Shown in pieces: positions 47,199 through 56,499 of a stretch of DNA of 64,000 nucleotides. Source of the stretch: Stenotrophomonas sp. SAU14A_NAIMI4_8. Its GTDB lineage: Bacteria > Pseudomonadota > Gammaproteobacteria > Xanthomonadales > Xanthomonadaceae. The position numbers and the translations under genes were made by a program. The stretch lies in NCBI RefSeq assembly GCF_003086695.1, contig NZ_CP025999.1:1352820-1416819 (forward strand). Direction: 5' to 3'. The notes below the pieces were generated by a model. It was not told the DNA's origin. It saw only the letters and a list, made by a program, of their open reading frames with translations, and did no database searches. Numbering within the stretch: position 1 is the stretch's first letter; every line of letters starts with the position of its first letter.

Positions 47199-47948
47199 GT
47201 GACCCGTAAACTCGTACTGTTGCGCCATGGCCAGAGCCAGTGGAACCTGGACAACCGCTTCACCGGCTGGGTCGATGTCGACCTGACCGACCAGGGCCGC
47301 AGCGAAGCCGCCAACGCCGGCCGCCTGATGCGCGAGGAAGGCCTGCAGTTCGACGTCGCCCACACCTCGGTGCTGAAGCGCGCCATCCACACCCTGCAGG
47401 GCGCGCTGGCCGAACTGGGCCAGGACTGGCTGCCGGTGAACAAGTCCTGGCGCCTGAACGAGCGCCACTACGGCGGCCTGCAGGGCCTGGACAAGGCCGA
47501 GACCGCCGCCAAGCACGGCGAAGACCAGGTCAAGGTGTGGCGCCGTTCCTACGACATCCCGCCGCCGCCGATGGAGCTGGACGACCCGGGCCACCCGATC
47601 CACGACCGTCGCTACGCCGGCCTGGACCGCAACGCCCTGCCGGGCACCGAATCGCTGGCCACCACCCTGGACCGCGTGCTGCCGTACTGGCACGACGCCA
47701 TCGCGCCGCAGCTGAAGGACGGCAAGACCGTGCTGGTCACCGCCCACGGCAACTCGCTGCGCGCGCTGTACAAGTACCTCAACAGCGTGTCGCGCGAGGA
47801 AATCCTCGAGCTGAACATCCCGACCGGCATCCCGCTGCTGTTCGAACTGAACGACGACCTGACCGTGCAGTCGTTCCGCTACCTGGGCGACCCGGAAGCG
47901 GCGCGCAAGGCCGCCGAAGCCGTGGCCAACCAGGGCAAGGCGAAATAA
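47199..47948 (+). CDS. gpmA: 2,3-bisphosphoglycerate-dependent phosphoglycerate mutase
   Basis: A 249-residue glycolytic enzyme that interconverts 3- and 2-phosphoglycerate through a phosphohistidine. [12 protein letters not shown] carries the phospho-His (about residue 10), and ERHYGGLQG and [11 protein letters not shown] (second His) complete the site. It starts with GTG (47199), 12 bases after TTGGAG; length and N-terminus agree with GpmA. Confidence 0.96.
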   Translation: MTRKLVLLRHGQSQWNLDNRFTGWVDVDLTDQGRSEAANAGRLMREEGLQFDVAHTSVLKRAIHTLQGALAELGQDWLPVNKSWRLNERHYGGLQGLDKAETAAKHGEDQVKVWRRSYDIPPPPMELDDPGHPIHDRRYAGLDRNALPGTESLATTLDRVLPYWHDAIAPQLKDGKTVLVTAHGNSLRALYKYLNSVSREEILELNIPTGIPLLFELNDDLTVQSFRYLGDPEAARKAAEAVANQGKAK

Positions 47949-47955
47949 GAAACAG

Positions 47956-47985
47956 AAGGCCGGCGTAAGCCGGCCTTTCTTTTTG
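47956..47985 (+). terminator. Rho-independent terminator of gpmA
   Basis: AAGGCCGGC-GTAA-GCCGGCCTT is followed by TCTTTTT, eight bases after the stop. Confidence 0.92.
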
Positions 47986-48001
47986 CGGTTGGGAAAGAGC
48001 A

Positions 48002-48022
48002 GTCGAGCAAGCTCGACTCTAC
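48002..48022. repeat. Single SMAG palindrome (GTCGAGC type)
   Basis: A reverse-orientation copy, GTCGAGCAAGCTCGACTCTA plus C, downstream of gpmA. Confidence 0.8.
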
Positions 48023-48046
48023 AGATTGCACTGGGTGGCTGCGCCC

Positions 48047-48470
48047 TCAGCAGTCATACCCCCAGTCTTCCACATCCAGCGCACACCCCAGCAGCTCCCC
48101 CAACGGCGCGCGCTGCCCAAGCAGTCCATCCAGCGCCGCCTGATCGAACGTATCGCTACCCAGCACATCGAGCATCTGCGCGTGGTCGGTGCGCACGAAC
48201 AGGGTGATGAAGCCACCCCCCCTTGGCCGGCCGCATGCTGCCAATGCCGGCAACGAGTACCGGCAGCGGCAGCAGTAGATGGCGACCGTGCTGGCTGAAC
48301 CCCGCGATCCCGACCTCCACCGCCGACCATGCCAGCAGGTGCGCGCGTGGCGCTTCGGTCATCTGCGCGGCAATGGCGCCTGGCAGGTGTTCAACGCCCA
48401 CCAGATACGGGTTGCTGGCATGGAGTCGGAGCGGTGCGTCCGCGCCTGTGGCAAGCGTGAGGATCTTCAT
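48047..48470 (-). pseudogene. Frameshifted small gene of unknown function
   Basis: A gene starting at ATG 48470 (MKILTLATGADAPLRLHASN) is open to about 48223, then continues in another frame to a stop at 48047 (ending LGCALDVEDWGYDC). The switch falls at a run of seven C (48216-48222); with six, one 140-codon frame would run through (GSMRPAKGG joined to GFITLFV). So this is a pseudogene, a phase-variable gene or a sequencing error. No family recognised. The 103 bases to the M13 gene are a divergent promoter region. Confidence 0.7.
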
Positions 48471-48573
48471 GGCCAACGATGGTAACGGTCCGGCCTCGCC
48501 CTGTGACCTTTGGCCGGTCCCCCGCACCGCCATGCCCGCTAGGCTTGAGGATTCGCCGTCGGAGAGAGACTCC

Positions 48574-50667
48574 ATGAACGTCCGCAACCTGGTCCCGCTG
48601 GGCCTGACCATCGCCATCGCTGCTTCGCTGGCCGCCTGTGGCAAGAATGAAACCGCGCCGGCGGCCACCGCCGATGCCAAGCCGGCCTTCGATCTGTCGC
48701 AGATCAAGACCCCGCTGATCTCGCTCAACAGCGCCGACCTGGACCCGTCCATCGCCGCCTGTACCGACCTCAACGGCTTCGTCAACAGCAAGTGGCTGAC
48801 CGCCAACCCGGTGCCGGGCGACCAGACCACCTGGGGCAGCTTCGAGATCCTGCGCGAGCGTTCGCTGGAAGTGCAGCACGCGCTGGTGCAGCAGGCCGCC
48901 GCCAGCCAGGCCAAGGCCGGTTCGGTGGAAGCCAAGATCGGTGATATCTGGAAGACCGGCAACGATGAAGCCAAGATCGAAGCCGCCGGCCTGGCGCCGC
49001 TGCAGCCGCAGCTGGACAAGATCGCCGCGCTGAACGACACCACGGCCATCACCCAGTACCTGCGCGACAGCCAGGCCGAGGGCAAGGGCGTGCTGTTCTC
49101 GCTGTTCGCCAATGCCGATTACAAGGATTCGGCCAACGTGATCGCCTACGTCGGCCAGGGTGGTCTGGGCCTGCCGGAAAAGGGCTATTACTTCGACGAG
49201 GCGCAGGCCAAGATCCGCGATGCCTACGTGGCCTACATCGCCCAGGTGCTGACCCTGTCCGGCGTGGACGCTGCGCAGGCTGCCGAGCAGGCCAAGGCCG
49301 TGATGGCCTTCGAAACCCGCCTGGCCAAGGCGTCGATGTCGCGCATCGAAATGCGTGACCCGGCCAAGCGCTACAACCCGCTCAGCGCCGCCGACGCCGA
49401 CAAGCTGACCCCGAACTTCAGCTGGACCGCGCTGTTTGACACCCTGAAGGTGCCGGCCGCGCAGAAGTTCTCGCTGGCCCAGCCGGGCTTCTTCGGTGAA
49501 ATGGACAAGATGCTGGCCGACGTGCCGGCCAGCACCTGGCAGGCCTACCTGCGCTTCCACACCATCGACGATGCCTCGCCGTACCTGAGCAGCACCTTCG
49601 AAAAGGCCAACTTCGATTTCTACGGCACCACCCTGCGTGGCCAGAAGGAAATGCAGCCGCGCTGGAAGCGCGTGCTGGAATCGGTCAACGGTGGCATGGG
49701 TGAAGCCCTGGGCCAGCTGTACGTCGATGCGGTGTTCCCGGCCGAATCGAAGGTGGCCATGCAGCACCTGGTGGAAAACCTGTCGCAGGCGCTGAAGGCG
49801 CGCCTGGAGCAGCTGCCGTGGATGGGCGACGAAACCAAGAAGAAGGCGCTGGAAAAGTGGGCCAGCTTCACCCCGAAGATCGGTTACCCGGACAAGTGGC
49901 GTGACTGGGCGGGCCTGCAGACCAACGGCGACAGCTACCTGGGCAACATGCAGGCGGCGCGCGCGTTCAACTACCGCTACATGCTGGACAAGATCGGCAA
50001 GCCGGTGGACAAGACCGAGTGGGGCATGACCCCGCAGACGGTGAACGCCTACTACAACGCCACCAAGAACGAGATCGTGTTCCCGGCGGCGATCCTGCAG
50101 GCGCCGTTCTTCGACGCCAAGGCCGATCCGGCGCTGAACTACGGCGGCATCGGTGCGGTCATCGGCCACGAAATGATGCACGGCTACGACGATTCGGGCA
50201 GCCAGTTCGCCGCCAACGGCAACTTCGACAACTGGTGGACCGACGCTGACCGCAAGGCCTTCACCGAACGCACCGACCAGCTGGTGGCGCAGTTCGACGG
50301 CTACGAGTCGGTGCCGGGCGTGTTCGTGAAGGGCAAGCTGACCCTGGGCGAGAACATCGGCGACCTGGGCGGCCTGACCGTGGCTTACGACGCGCTGCAG
50401 ATGGCGCTGAAGGAAGACCCGAAGGCGAACGTCGAAGTCGATGGCCACAGCCAGGACCAGCGCTTCTTCATGAACTGGGCCACGGTGTGGCGCCGCAACT
50501 TCACCGACGGCGAGCTGCGCGTGCGCCTGAACACCGATCCGCACGCACCGGCCAACTTCCGTGCCAACGGCGCGCCGTCGAACATGCCTTCGTTCGCCGC
50601 GGCATTCCAGTGCAAGGCCGGCGATGCGATGGTGCGTGCCGACGACAAGCGCGTGGTGATCTGGTAA
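48574..50667 (+). CDS. M13-family zinc metallopeptidase lipoprotein
   Basis: A 697-residue exported peptidase of the neprilysin/PepO family. A lipoprotein signal ends in LAAC (Cys22). The zinc site is GHEMMHGYDD (HExxH, near residue 530), and GENIGDLGGL supplies the third ligand Glu. The N-terminal half is the large helical cap that limits access to peptides. It probably degrades oligopeptides in the periplasm. GGAGAGAG stands a few bases before the ATG. A terminator follows. Confidence 0.94.
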   Translation: MNVRNLVPLGLTIAIAASLAACGKNETAPAATADAKPAFDLSQIKTPLISLNSADLDPSIAACTDLNGFVNSKWLTANPVPGDQTTWGSFEILRERSLEVQHALVQQAAASQAKAGSVEAKIGDIWKTGNDEAKIEAAGLAPLQPQLDKIAALNDTTAITQYLRDSQAEGKGVLFSLFANADYKDSANVIAYVGQGGLGLPEKGYYFDEAQAKIRDAYVAYIAQVLTLSGVDAAQAAEQAKAVMAFETRLAKASMSRIEMRDPAKRYNPLSAADADKLTPNFSWTALFDTLKVPAAQKFSLAQPGFFGEMDKMLADVPASTWQAYLRFHTIDDASPYLSSTFEKANFDFYGTTLRGQKEMQPRWKRVLESVNGGMGEALGQLYVDAVFPAESKVAMQHLVENLSQALKARLEQLPWMGDETKKKALEKWASFTPKIGYPDKWRDWAGLQTNGDSYLGNMQAARAFNYRYMLDKIGKPVDKTEWGMTPQTVNAYYNATKNEIVFPAAILQAPFFDAKADPALNYGGIGAVIGHEMMHGYDDSGSQFAANGNFDNWWTDADRKAFTERTDQLVAQFDGYESVPGVFVKGKLTLGENIGDLGGLTVAYDALQMALKEDPKANVEVDGHSQDQRFFMNWATVWRRNFTDGELRVRLNTDPHAPANFRANGAPSNMPSFAAAFQCKAGDAMVRADDKRVVIW

Positions 50668-50693
50668 TTCCCTCCGCAGTGGCGTAGTTGCAG

Positions 50694-50723
50694 AAAGGCC
50701 CGGCGAAAGCCGGGCCTTTCGTT
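50694..50723 (+). terminator. Rho-independent terminator of the M13 peptidase gene
   Basis: AAAGGCCCGGC-GAAA-GCCGGGCCTTT forms an 11-pair stem followed by CGTTT, 27 bases after the stop. Confidence 0.92.
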
Positions 50724-50741
50724 TGGCAGGGCGCAGACCCG

Positions 50742-50868
50742 GTAGAGTCGACTGTCAGTCGACTATCGCGCGCAGCGCGGGGTTTTCCGCGGCCTGTGGG
50801 AAGAGCAGTCGACTATCGCGCGCAGCGCGGGTTTTTTCGCGGCCTGTGGGAAGATCAGTCGACGCTAC
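50742..50868. repeat. SMAG element (GTCGACT type) with an internal 50-bp duplication
   Basis: It begins GTAGAGTCGACTGTCAGTCG and ends GTCGACGCTAC. Inside, a 50-base unit starting CAGTCGACTATCGCGCG occurs at 50756 and 50806. Compared with the element at 47009, one arm has been copied once more. Confidence 0.85.
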
Positions 50869-50885
50869 CGCGCGTCGGCGGGCGA

Positions 50886-51491
50886 TCAGGCCAGCGCTGG
50901 TTCGCGCTTCAGCATGCCGTGGAAGCGCTTGAGTACATACGGATCGATCAATCCGCCGGACTGTTCTTCCAGGATGCGCAGCACGGTGTCGTGTTCCATC
51001 GCGCCGCGGTACGGGCGCGCGCTGGTCATCGCGTCGTAGGCATCGGCGATGGCCACGATGCGTGCGCCCACCGGAATCGATTCGCCGTGCAGGCCATCGG
51101 GATAGCCGCTGCCATCGAAGGCTTCATGGTGGGCGCGGATCACCCGCGCCACGGCGGTGGCATCGCTGCGCCCGGTGGCCAAAAAGATGTGTTCGCCGCG
51201 CACCGGATGTTCGCGCATGATGTCGCGCTCTTCGAGGGTGTGCTGGCGCGGGCTGAGCAGCACGTCATCGGGAATGCCGATCTTGCCGATGTCGTGGAAA
51301 CGCGCGGCCAGGCCGATCAACGCGCAGGTTTCGTCCTGCTGGTCGCAGTGCGCGGCCAGGCGCTGGGCCAGTACGCCCACCCGGTCGCAGTGGTAGCGGG
51401 TGTAGGCATCGCGCATCTGCAGCGACATCGACAGTGCATCGATCAGGCAGGCATGTTCGTGCAGCAGGTCTGGGGCTTGGGAGTGGGGCAT
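50886..51491 (-). CDS. HD-GYP domain cyclic di-GMP phosphodiesterase
   Basis: A 201-residue single-domain protein. The metal site is RFHDIGKIGIPDD (HD), HPVRGEHIF, RAHHEAFDGSGYPDG (GYP) and DAYDAMTSARPYR, all intact. It lacks the receiver domain of RpfG, so its control must be through partners or expression. It hydrolyses c-di-GMP. It is near a lipoprotein gene on the same strand, with 125 bases between. Confidence 0.92.
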   Translation of the reverse strand: MPHSQAPDLLHEHACLIDALSMSLQMRDAYTRYHCDRVGVLAQRLAAHCDQQDETCALIGLAARFHDIGKIGIPDDVLLSPRQHTLEERDIMREHPVRGEHIFLATGRSDATAVARVIRAHHEAFDGSGYPDGLHGESIPVGARIVAIADAYDAMTSARPYRGAMEHDTVLRILEEQSGGLIDPYVLKRFHGMLKREPALA

Positions 51492-51616
51492 CGGTGTGCA
51501 GGCGCAGGCAGTGCGCGAAAGCGACCGGCCCGCAGCAGCGGGCCGGTCTGGAAGAGTGGCACCTAGGGTAACGCGTGCGGCCTGTGCACCGTGTGGCGCG
51601 CTGGCCGCGTTCGCGA

Positions 51617-52132
51617 TCAGCCGGTGGTCTGCAGCTGGATGCGGTTGGCCTTGGCGAACGCGTCCTGCGCATCGCTCAGTGCCTGCATGTCGGTGTCCAT
51701 CTTCGTGGTGGCTTCATCCAGTGCCTGCAGCAGCGGCGTCACCTGCTCTTCGGTGTAGCCATCGGGCAGGGCGGCGATCTTCTGCATCACCGCGAACATG
51801 TCGGCGGTGCTCTGCACCGAATCGCGCAGGTCCTGGTGCAGGGCATCGGCATCCTTGCCGTGGGTCAGCAGCTCGATATGGGTCAGCCGGTCGGTGGCTT
51901 CCTTGTGGGCGTTGCCCAGGCCGAAGCGGAACTGTTCCAGGCTCTTGCCGTCCTGCAGCGCAGCATGGAAGGCTTCGCCACGCGCGCCTTCGGTCCACAG
52001 CTGGACCGTGTTCACCATGCTGTTCCAGCTGGCAACGTTCTCGTACAGGTAATCGCGGTTGCTCATGCCGCTGTGGCAGGCGGCCAGCAGGCCCAGGCTG
52101 GTGGCCAGCAGAAGGGGGGCGAATCGATTCAC
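51617..52132 (-). CDS. Helical lipoprotein of unknown function
   Basis: A 171-residue lipoprotein with lipobox LLAAC (Cys18) and otherwise amphipathic helices with no Cys. It begins at GTG 52132, seven bases after AAGGAG, chosen over upstream frames because of this ribosome site and the adjacent signal (VNRFAPLLLATSLGLLAAC). A coiled-coil or helical-bundle envelope protein is likely. No family recognised with confidence. It is followed 83 bases later by mfd in the same direction, upstream in its transcription. Confidence 0.75.
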   Translation of the reverse strand: MNRFAPLLLATSLGLLAACHSGMSNRDYLYENVASWNSMVNTVQLWTEGARGEAFHAALQDGKSLEQFRFGLGNAHKEATDRLTHIELLTHGKDADALHQDLRDSVQSTADMFAVMQKIAALPDGYTEEQVTPLLQALDEATTKMDTDMQALSDAQDAFAKANRIQLQTTG

Positions 52133-52214
52133 AGCAACACTCCTTGTCGCGGGCGCAGGAACGAATAGCGTGCCCTTCCACCGCCCGCAGCGGAAAGGCA
52201 CCGGGGGATTGCAG

Positions 52215-55200
52215 TCAGCGCACGGCCAGGGTCAGCAGCAGGGCGCGCGCGGCGTTGAAACGGTCTTCCGGCAACGGCAGCGGGTGCTTGATGCGCAGCT
52301 TGTCCGGCCCTTCCATTGCGTACAGGTTGGGCTGCTTCTGGATCAGCTGGATCACCGCCATCGGGTCGATGTTCGGCTTGGATTCGAACACGATGCGGCC
52401 GCCGTTTTCGCCAAGATCCAGCTTGCGGATGCCCAGCGTGTTGGCCTGCAGCTTCAGCTCGGCAATGGCGAACAGGTTCTTGGCAGGATCGGGCAGCAGG
52501 CCGAAGCGATCGATCATCTCCACCTGCAGTTCGCGCAGTTCGGCGCTGTCGCGCGCGCTGGAAATGCGCTTGTACAGGGTCAGGCGGGTGTGCACGTCCG
52601 GCAGGTAGTCTTCCGGAATCAGCGCCGGCACATGCAGTTCGACTTCGGCACCGCGCACTTCTTCGCCGGCATCCAGGTCGGGCAGCTTGCCCTGGCGGAT
52701 GCTGCGCACGGCGCGTTCCAGCAGTTCGGTGTACAGGCTGAAGCCCACCTCGGCCATCTGCCCGCTCTGGTCTTCGCCCAGCAGTTCGCCGGCGCCGCGG
52801 ATCTCCAGATCGTGCGTGGCCAGGGTGAATCCGGCGCCCAGTTCGTCCATCGAGGCGATCGCTTCCAGGCGCTTTTCCGCATCCGGGGTGATCGAGCGGC
52901 GGTCGGGCACCACCAGGTAGGCATAGGCGCGGTGGTGCGAACGGCCCACGCGGCCGCGCAGCTGGTGCAGCTGGGCCAGGCCGAAGCGGTCGGCGCGGTT
53001 GATGATGATGGTGTTGGCGTTGGGAATGTCGATGCCCGATTCGATGATCGTGGTCGACAGCAGCACGTTGAAGCGCTGCTTCTGGAAATCCAGCATCACC
53101 TTTTCCAGCTCGCGTTCGGGCATCTGCCCGTGGGCGATGCCGATGCGCGCTTCGGGCACCAGCTCGGACAGCTCGCGCTGCATGCGGCCGATGCTTTCCA
53201 CGTCGTTGTGCAGGAAATACAGCTGGCCACCGCGCGAGAGTTCGCGCTGGAAGGCCTCGCGCAGCAGCGCGTTGTCCCACTGGGTGATGAAGGTCTGCAC
53301 CGCCAGCCGGTTCGGCGGCGGGGTGGCGATGATCGACAGGTCGCGCAGGCCGGCCATGGCCATGTTCAAGGTGCGCGGAATCGGGGTTGCGGTCAGGGTC
53401 AGCAGGTGCACGTTGGCGCGCAGCGCCTTCAGTGCTTCCTTCTGGCGCACGCCGAAACGCTGCTCCTCGTCGACGATGACCATGCCCAGGTCCTTGAACT
53501 TCACGTCCGGCTGCAGCAGGCGATGGGTGCCGACGATCACATCGATGGTGCCGGCGGCGACCTTTTCCAGCTCGGCCTTGATTTCCTTGCTGGTCTTGAA
53601 GCGCGACAGCACTTCGACCTTCATCGGGTAATCGGCGAAGCGGTCGCGGAAATTGCGGAAGTGCTGTTCGGCCAGCAGCGTGGTCGGCACCAGCACCGCC
53701 ACCTGCTTGCCGGCACTGGCGGCGGCAAAGGCGGCGCGCACGGCCACTTCGGTCTTGCCGAAGCCCACGTCGCCGCAGACCACGCGGTCCATCGGCTGGC
53801 TGCTGGCCAGGTCGCGCAGGGTGGCGTCGATGGCGGCCAGCTGGTCGGGGGTTTCCTCGAACGGGAAGCCGGCCGCGAACGGTTCGTACATGGCGCGGTC
53901 CACGTGCAGCGCCAGACCGGCGCGGGCCTGGCGGCGCGCCTGGATTTCCAGCAGTTCGGCGGCCACGTCGCGCACCTTTTCGGCGGCCTTGCGCTTGGCC
54001 TTGCTCCATTGCTCGCCGCCCAGCGAGTGCAGCGGCGCGGTTTCCGCCGATGCGCCGGAATAGCGGCTGATCAGGTGCAGCTGGGCCACCGGCACGTACA
54101 GGCGATCGCCCTTGGCGTACTCGATTTCCAGGAATTCGCCGGGCATGCCGCCCACGTCCATCGCGATCAGGCCCCGGTAGCGGCCCACGCCATGGTCTTC
54201 GTGCACGATGGGCGCGCCTTCGGTCAGCTCGCCCAGGTCGCGGATGATCGCTTCGGGCTCGCGGCCGGCGCGACGCGTGCGGCGGGTGCTGCCCGCACGC
54301 TCGGGGAACAGCTGGCGCTCGGTGAGCACCGCGATGCGCGGTTCGTCCAGCGCGAAACCGTCTTCCAGTGCCGCCACGGTAATGGCGAAGCGCTCGGCGC
54401 TGTCCAGAAAGGCCGGCAGATCGGCCACCACCGGCGGCTTCAGTTCGGCCGCCTGCAGCACTTCCAGCAGGGCCTCGCGGCGGCCCGGGGAATCGGCCGC
54501 GATCAGCACCCGGCCGGGGTAATGGGCCAGGAAGGATTTCAATGCATCGCCGGCCGGTGCCTCGCGCGCGGCCACCGGCAGCGGCGGCAGCGGCTGGTCA
54601 CCCAGCGCATGCGCATCGGCGATGCGCGCATGGTCGGCGGCCCACACTTCGATGCGCGCGGTATCGTTCAGACGTTCGCGCAGCAGATCCGGCGACAGGT
54701 ACAGCGCCGACGGCGGCAGCAGCGGCCGTTCCACATCGTGGCGGCGCTGCTCGTAGCGCTCGGCGGTCTGGTTCCAGAACGTTTCGGCGGCCTCCCCGGC
54801 GCCGGCACACAGCACCGGCAGGCTGCCTGCGGGCAGGTAGTCGAACAGCGTAGCGGTGCGTTCGAAGAACAGCGGCAGGTAGTACTCGATGCCGGCCGGT
54901 GCCAGGCCGGATTTCAGATCCTGGTACAGCGCGCTGCGGCGGGTATCCACGTCGAAGCGTTCGCGCAGGGTGGCCAGCACGCGCGCAATGCTGGCCTCGT
55001 CCATCGGCACTTCGCGGCCGGGCAGCATGTGCACGGCCTCGACCTTGTCCAGCGAGCGCTGGCTTTCCGGGTCGAAGGCGCGGATCGAATCGATGTCCTC
55101 GTCCAGCAGTTCCACCCGCAGCGGCTCGTCGGCGCCCATCGGGAACACGTCCAGCAGGCCACCGCGCACGGCGAAATCGCCCGGGTCCATCACCTGCGGC

Positions 55201-55679
55201 ACGTTGCGGTAGCCGGCGCTTTCCAGCCGGCGCTTCTCGGCCTCCAGGTCCAGGCGCTGGCCGACCTTCAGGTCGAAGCTGCCGCCAATCACATAGCTCT
55301 GCGGTGCCAGCTGCTGCAGCAGCGTCTGCACCGGCACGATCACCACACCCCGCTTCAGCGTAGGCAGGCGGTGCAGGGCGGCCAGGCGCTGCGAAATGAT
55401 GTCCGGGTGCGGGCTGAAGCGGTCGTAGGGCAGCGTTTCCCAATCGGGGAAGGCGACCACCGGCAGCGACGGATCGGCACCCAGCAGGGTGTGCAGATCG
55501 GCTTCCAGCTGGCTGGCGCCGTGGTTGTCACGGGCGATGACCAGCAGCGGCGCCGTGTGCGCGCGTGCGGCCTGCACCAGATACCAGGCCAGTGCAGTGG
55601 GCGAGGCGGGGGCGCGCCACCAGGCGCGAAGCTGGCCGGCACGGGGCAGCGGCGGGGCGGGGTATGGAGTACGCGACAT
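52215..55679 (-). CDS. mfd: Transcription-repair coupling factor Mfd
   Basis: A 1154-residue DNA translocase that removes stalled RNA polymerase and recruits UvrA. A UvrB-like N-terminus (about 1-350) precedes the RNAP-interacting domain (about 470-540, HEDHGVGRYRGLIAMDVGG region). The helicase core has GDVGFGKTEVAVR (Walker A, near 635), VDEEQRFGV near 737, TATPIPRTLNMAM and HQLRGRVGRSHH. A TRCF C-terminal domain follows. Length and motif order agree with Mfd. It is downstream of repeats and monocistronic by spacing. Confidence 0.97.
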   Translation of the reverse strand: MSRTPYPAPPLPRAGQLRAWWRAPASPTALAWYLVQAARAHTAPLLVIARDNHGASQLEADLHTLLGADPSLPVVAFPDWETLPYDRFSPHPDIISQRLAALHRLPTLKRGVVIVPVQTLLQQLAPQSYVIGGSFDLKVGQRLDLEAEKRRLESAGYRNVPQVMDPGDFAVRGGLLDVFPMGADEPLRVELLDEDIDSIRAFDPESQRSLDKVEAVHMLPGREVPMDEASIARVLATLRERFDVDTRRSALYQDLKSGLAPAGIEYYLPLFFERTATLFDYLPAGSLPVLCAGAGEAAETFWNQTAERYEQRRHDVERPLLPPSALYLSPDLLRERLNDTARIEVWAADHARIADAHALGDQPLPPLPVAAREAPAGDALKSFLAHYPGRVLIAADSPGRREALLEVLQAAELKPPVVADLPAFLDSAERFAITVAALEDGFALDEPRIAVLTERQLFPERAGSTRRTRRAGREPEAIIRDLGELTEGAPIVHEDHGVGRYRGLIAMDVGGMPGEFLEIEYAKGDRLYVPVAQLHLISRYSGASAETAPLHSLGGEQWSKAKRKAAEKVRDVAAELLEIQARRQARAGLALHVDRAMYEPFAAGFPFEETPDQLAAIDATLRDLASSQPMDRVVCGDVGFGKTEVAVRAAFAAASAGKQVAVLVPTTLLAEQHFRNFRDRFADYPMKVEVLSRFKTSKEIKAELEKVAAGTIDVIVGTHRLLQPDVKFKDLGMVIVDEEQRFGVRQKEALKALRANVHLLTLTATPIPRTLNMAMAGLRDLSIIATPPPNRLAVQTFITQWDNALLREAFQRELSRGGQLYFLHNDVESIGRMQRELSELVPEARIGIAHGQMPERELEKVMLDFQKQRFNVLLSTTIIESGIDIPNANTIIINRADRFGLAQLHQLRGRVGRSHHRAYAYLVVPDRRSITPDAEKRLEAIASMDELGAGFTLATHDLEIRGAGELLGEDQSGQMAEVGFSLYTELLERAVRSIRQGKLPDLDAGEEVRGAEVELHVPALIPEDYLPDVHTRLTLYKRISSARDSAELRELQVEMIDRFGLLPDPAKNLFAIAELKLQANTLGIRKLDLGENGGRIVFESKPNIDPMAVIQLIQKQPNLYAMEGPDKLRIKHPLPLPEDRFNAARALLLTLAVR

Positions 55680-55732
55680 GGACCGCCGATCTTAACAGAT
55701 GCTCTTGTCGTGACCGTGTGCGTAACGTCGCG

Positions 55733-55842
55733 GTAGCGCCCGGCCATGCCCGGCGGACGTCGCGGTGGGGTCGGCACGCCGGGCATGGCCCAGCGCTACC
55801 GGAATGTCTGTCGCAACGCGGCACGCCGGGCATGGCCCGGCG
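55733..55842. repeat. Three SMAG palindromes between mfd and the GNAT gene
   Basis: A forward GTAGCGCC copy (one base changed, CCCGGCC) at 55733 is followed by two reverse copies, at about 55778-55800 and 55824-55842. The last ends six bases from the GNAT gene's stop codon. Confidence 0.85.
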
Positions 55843-55847
55843 TCATC

Positions 55848-56393
55848 TCAATTGTCCAGTTCCAGCACCATGCGCACCAGGCCTTCGGCGCCGTTGGGGT
55901 GCGGCACCGGCTTGAAGCCCAGCGAGGCGGCCAGCTGCTTCATCGGCTCATTCTCAGCGGCCACATCGCCGTACAGACGGTCCAGGTACTTGCCGCGGCC
56001 CCACTTCACCAGCTTGCGCATCAGCTGCCGGCCCAGGCCCTGGCCGATCAGGAAGCGGCTGATCAGGATCGCGTACTCGGCTTCACGGGTACCGGGAATG
56101 ATCGAGGCGCGCGCCACCGCGCCCACCACGGCTTCGCCGGCCGGCAGCGATTCGGCCGCGACCAGGGTGATCTCGGTCTTCGGATTGGGGTGGGTCAGGC
56201 GCTGGGTGGTTTCCGGCGAAAGCTCGGTGACCGCCTGCAGGAAACGGTCGCGGATTTCTTCCGGCCCGAACAGGCTGAAGGCGGCCTGCAGCGGCGCGCC
56301 GTCTTCCGGGCGGATGGGGCGGATCAGCAGCTCGTGGCCGCTGGGAGCCTTGAAGATCTCATGCCAGGGCGGCATGCGGTTGCGAGTGGCCAT
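55848..56393 (-). CDS. GNAT-family N-acetyltransferase
   Basis: A 181-residue GNAT protein. The acetyl-CoA loop is ISRFLIGQGLGRQLMRKLVKW (with QGLGRQL as the Q/RxxGxG/A motif), and ENEPMKQLAASLGFKP is the C-terminal helix motif. The N-terminus reads MATRNRMPPWHEIFKAPSG. It resembles the GNAT part of the lysine acetyltransferase Pat, without the acyl-CoA synthetase domain, so a protein target is possible but unproven. Confidence 0.85.
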   Translation of the reverse strand: MATRNRMPPWHEIFKAPSGHELLIRPIRPEDGAPLQAAFSLFGPEEIRDRFLQAVTELSPETTQRLTHPNPKTEITLVAAESLPAGEAVVGAVARASIIPGTREAEYAILISRFLIGQGLGRQLMRKLVKWGRGKYLDRLYGDVAAENEPMKQLAASLGFKPVPHPNGAEGLVRMVLELDN

Positions 56394-56499
56394 ACCGGGT
56401 GGTTCCTTGGTGGTCCATCGATTGTGGCATCACCGAGGCTGTGTTCCGTGAACAAAAGGCTCACGCACGTACAGCCTCGTGAAGATGGCAGATCGTCGC

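Noticed and set aside
52059..55736. 1225-codon open frame opposite mfd
   Set aside because: It is an antisense shadow of the intact Mfd coding sequence, with low-complexity His/Gln/Ala content.
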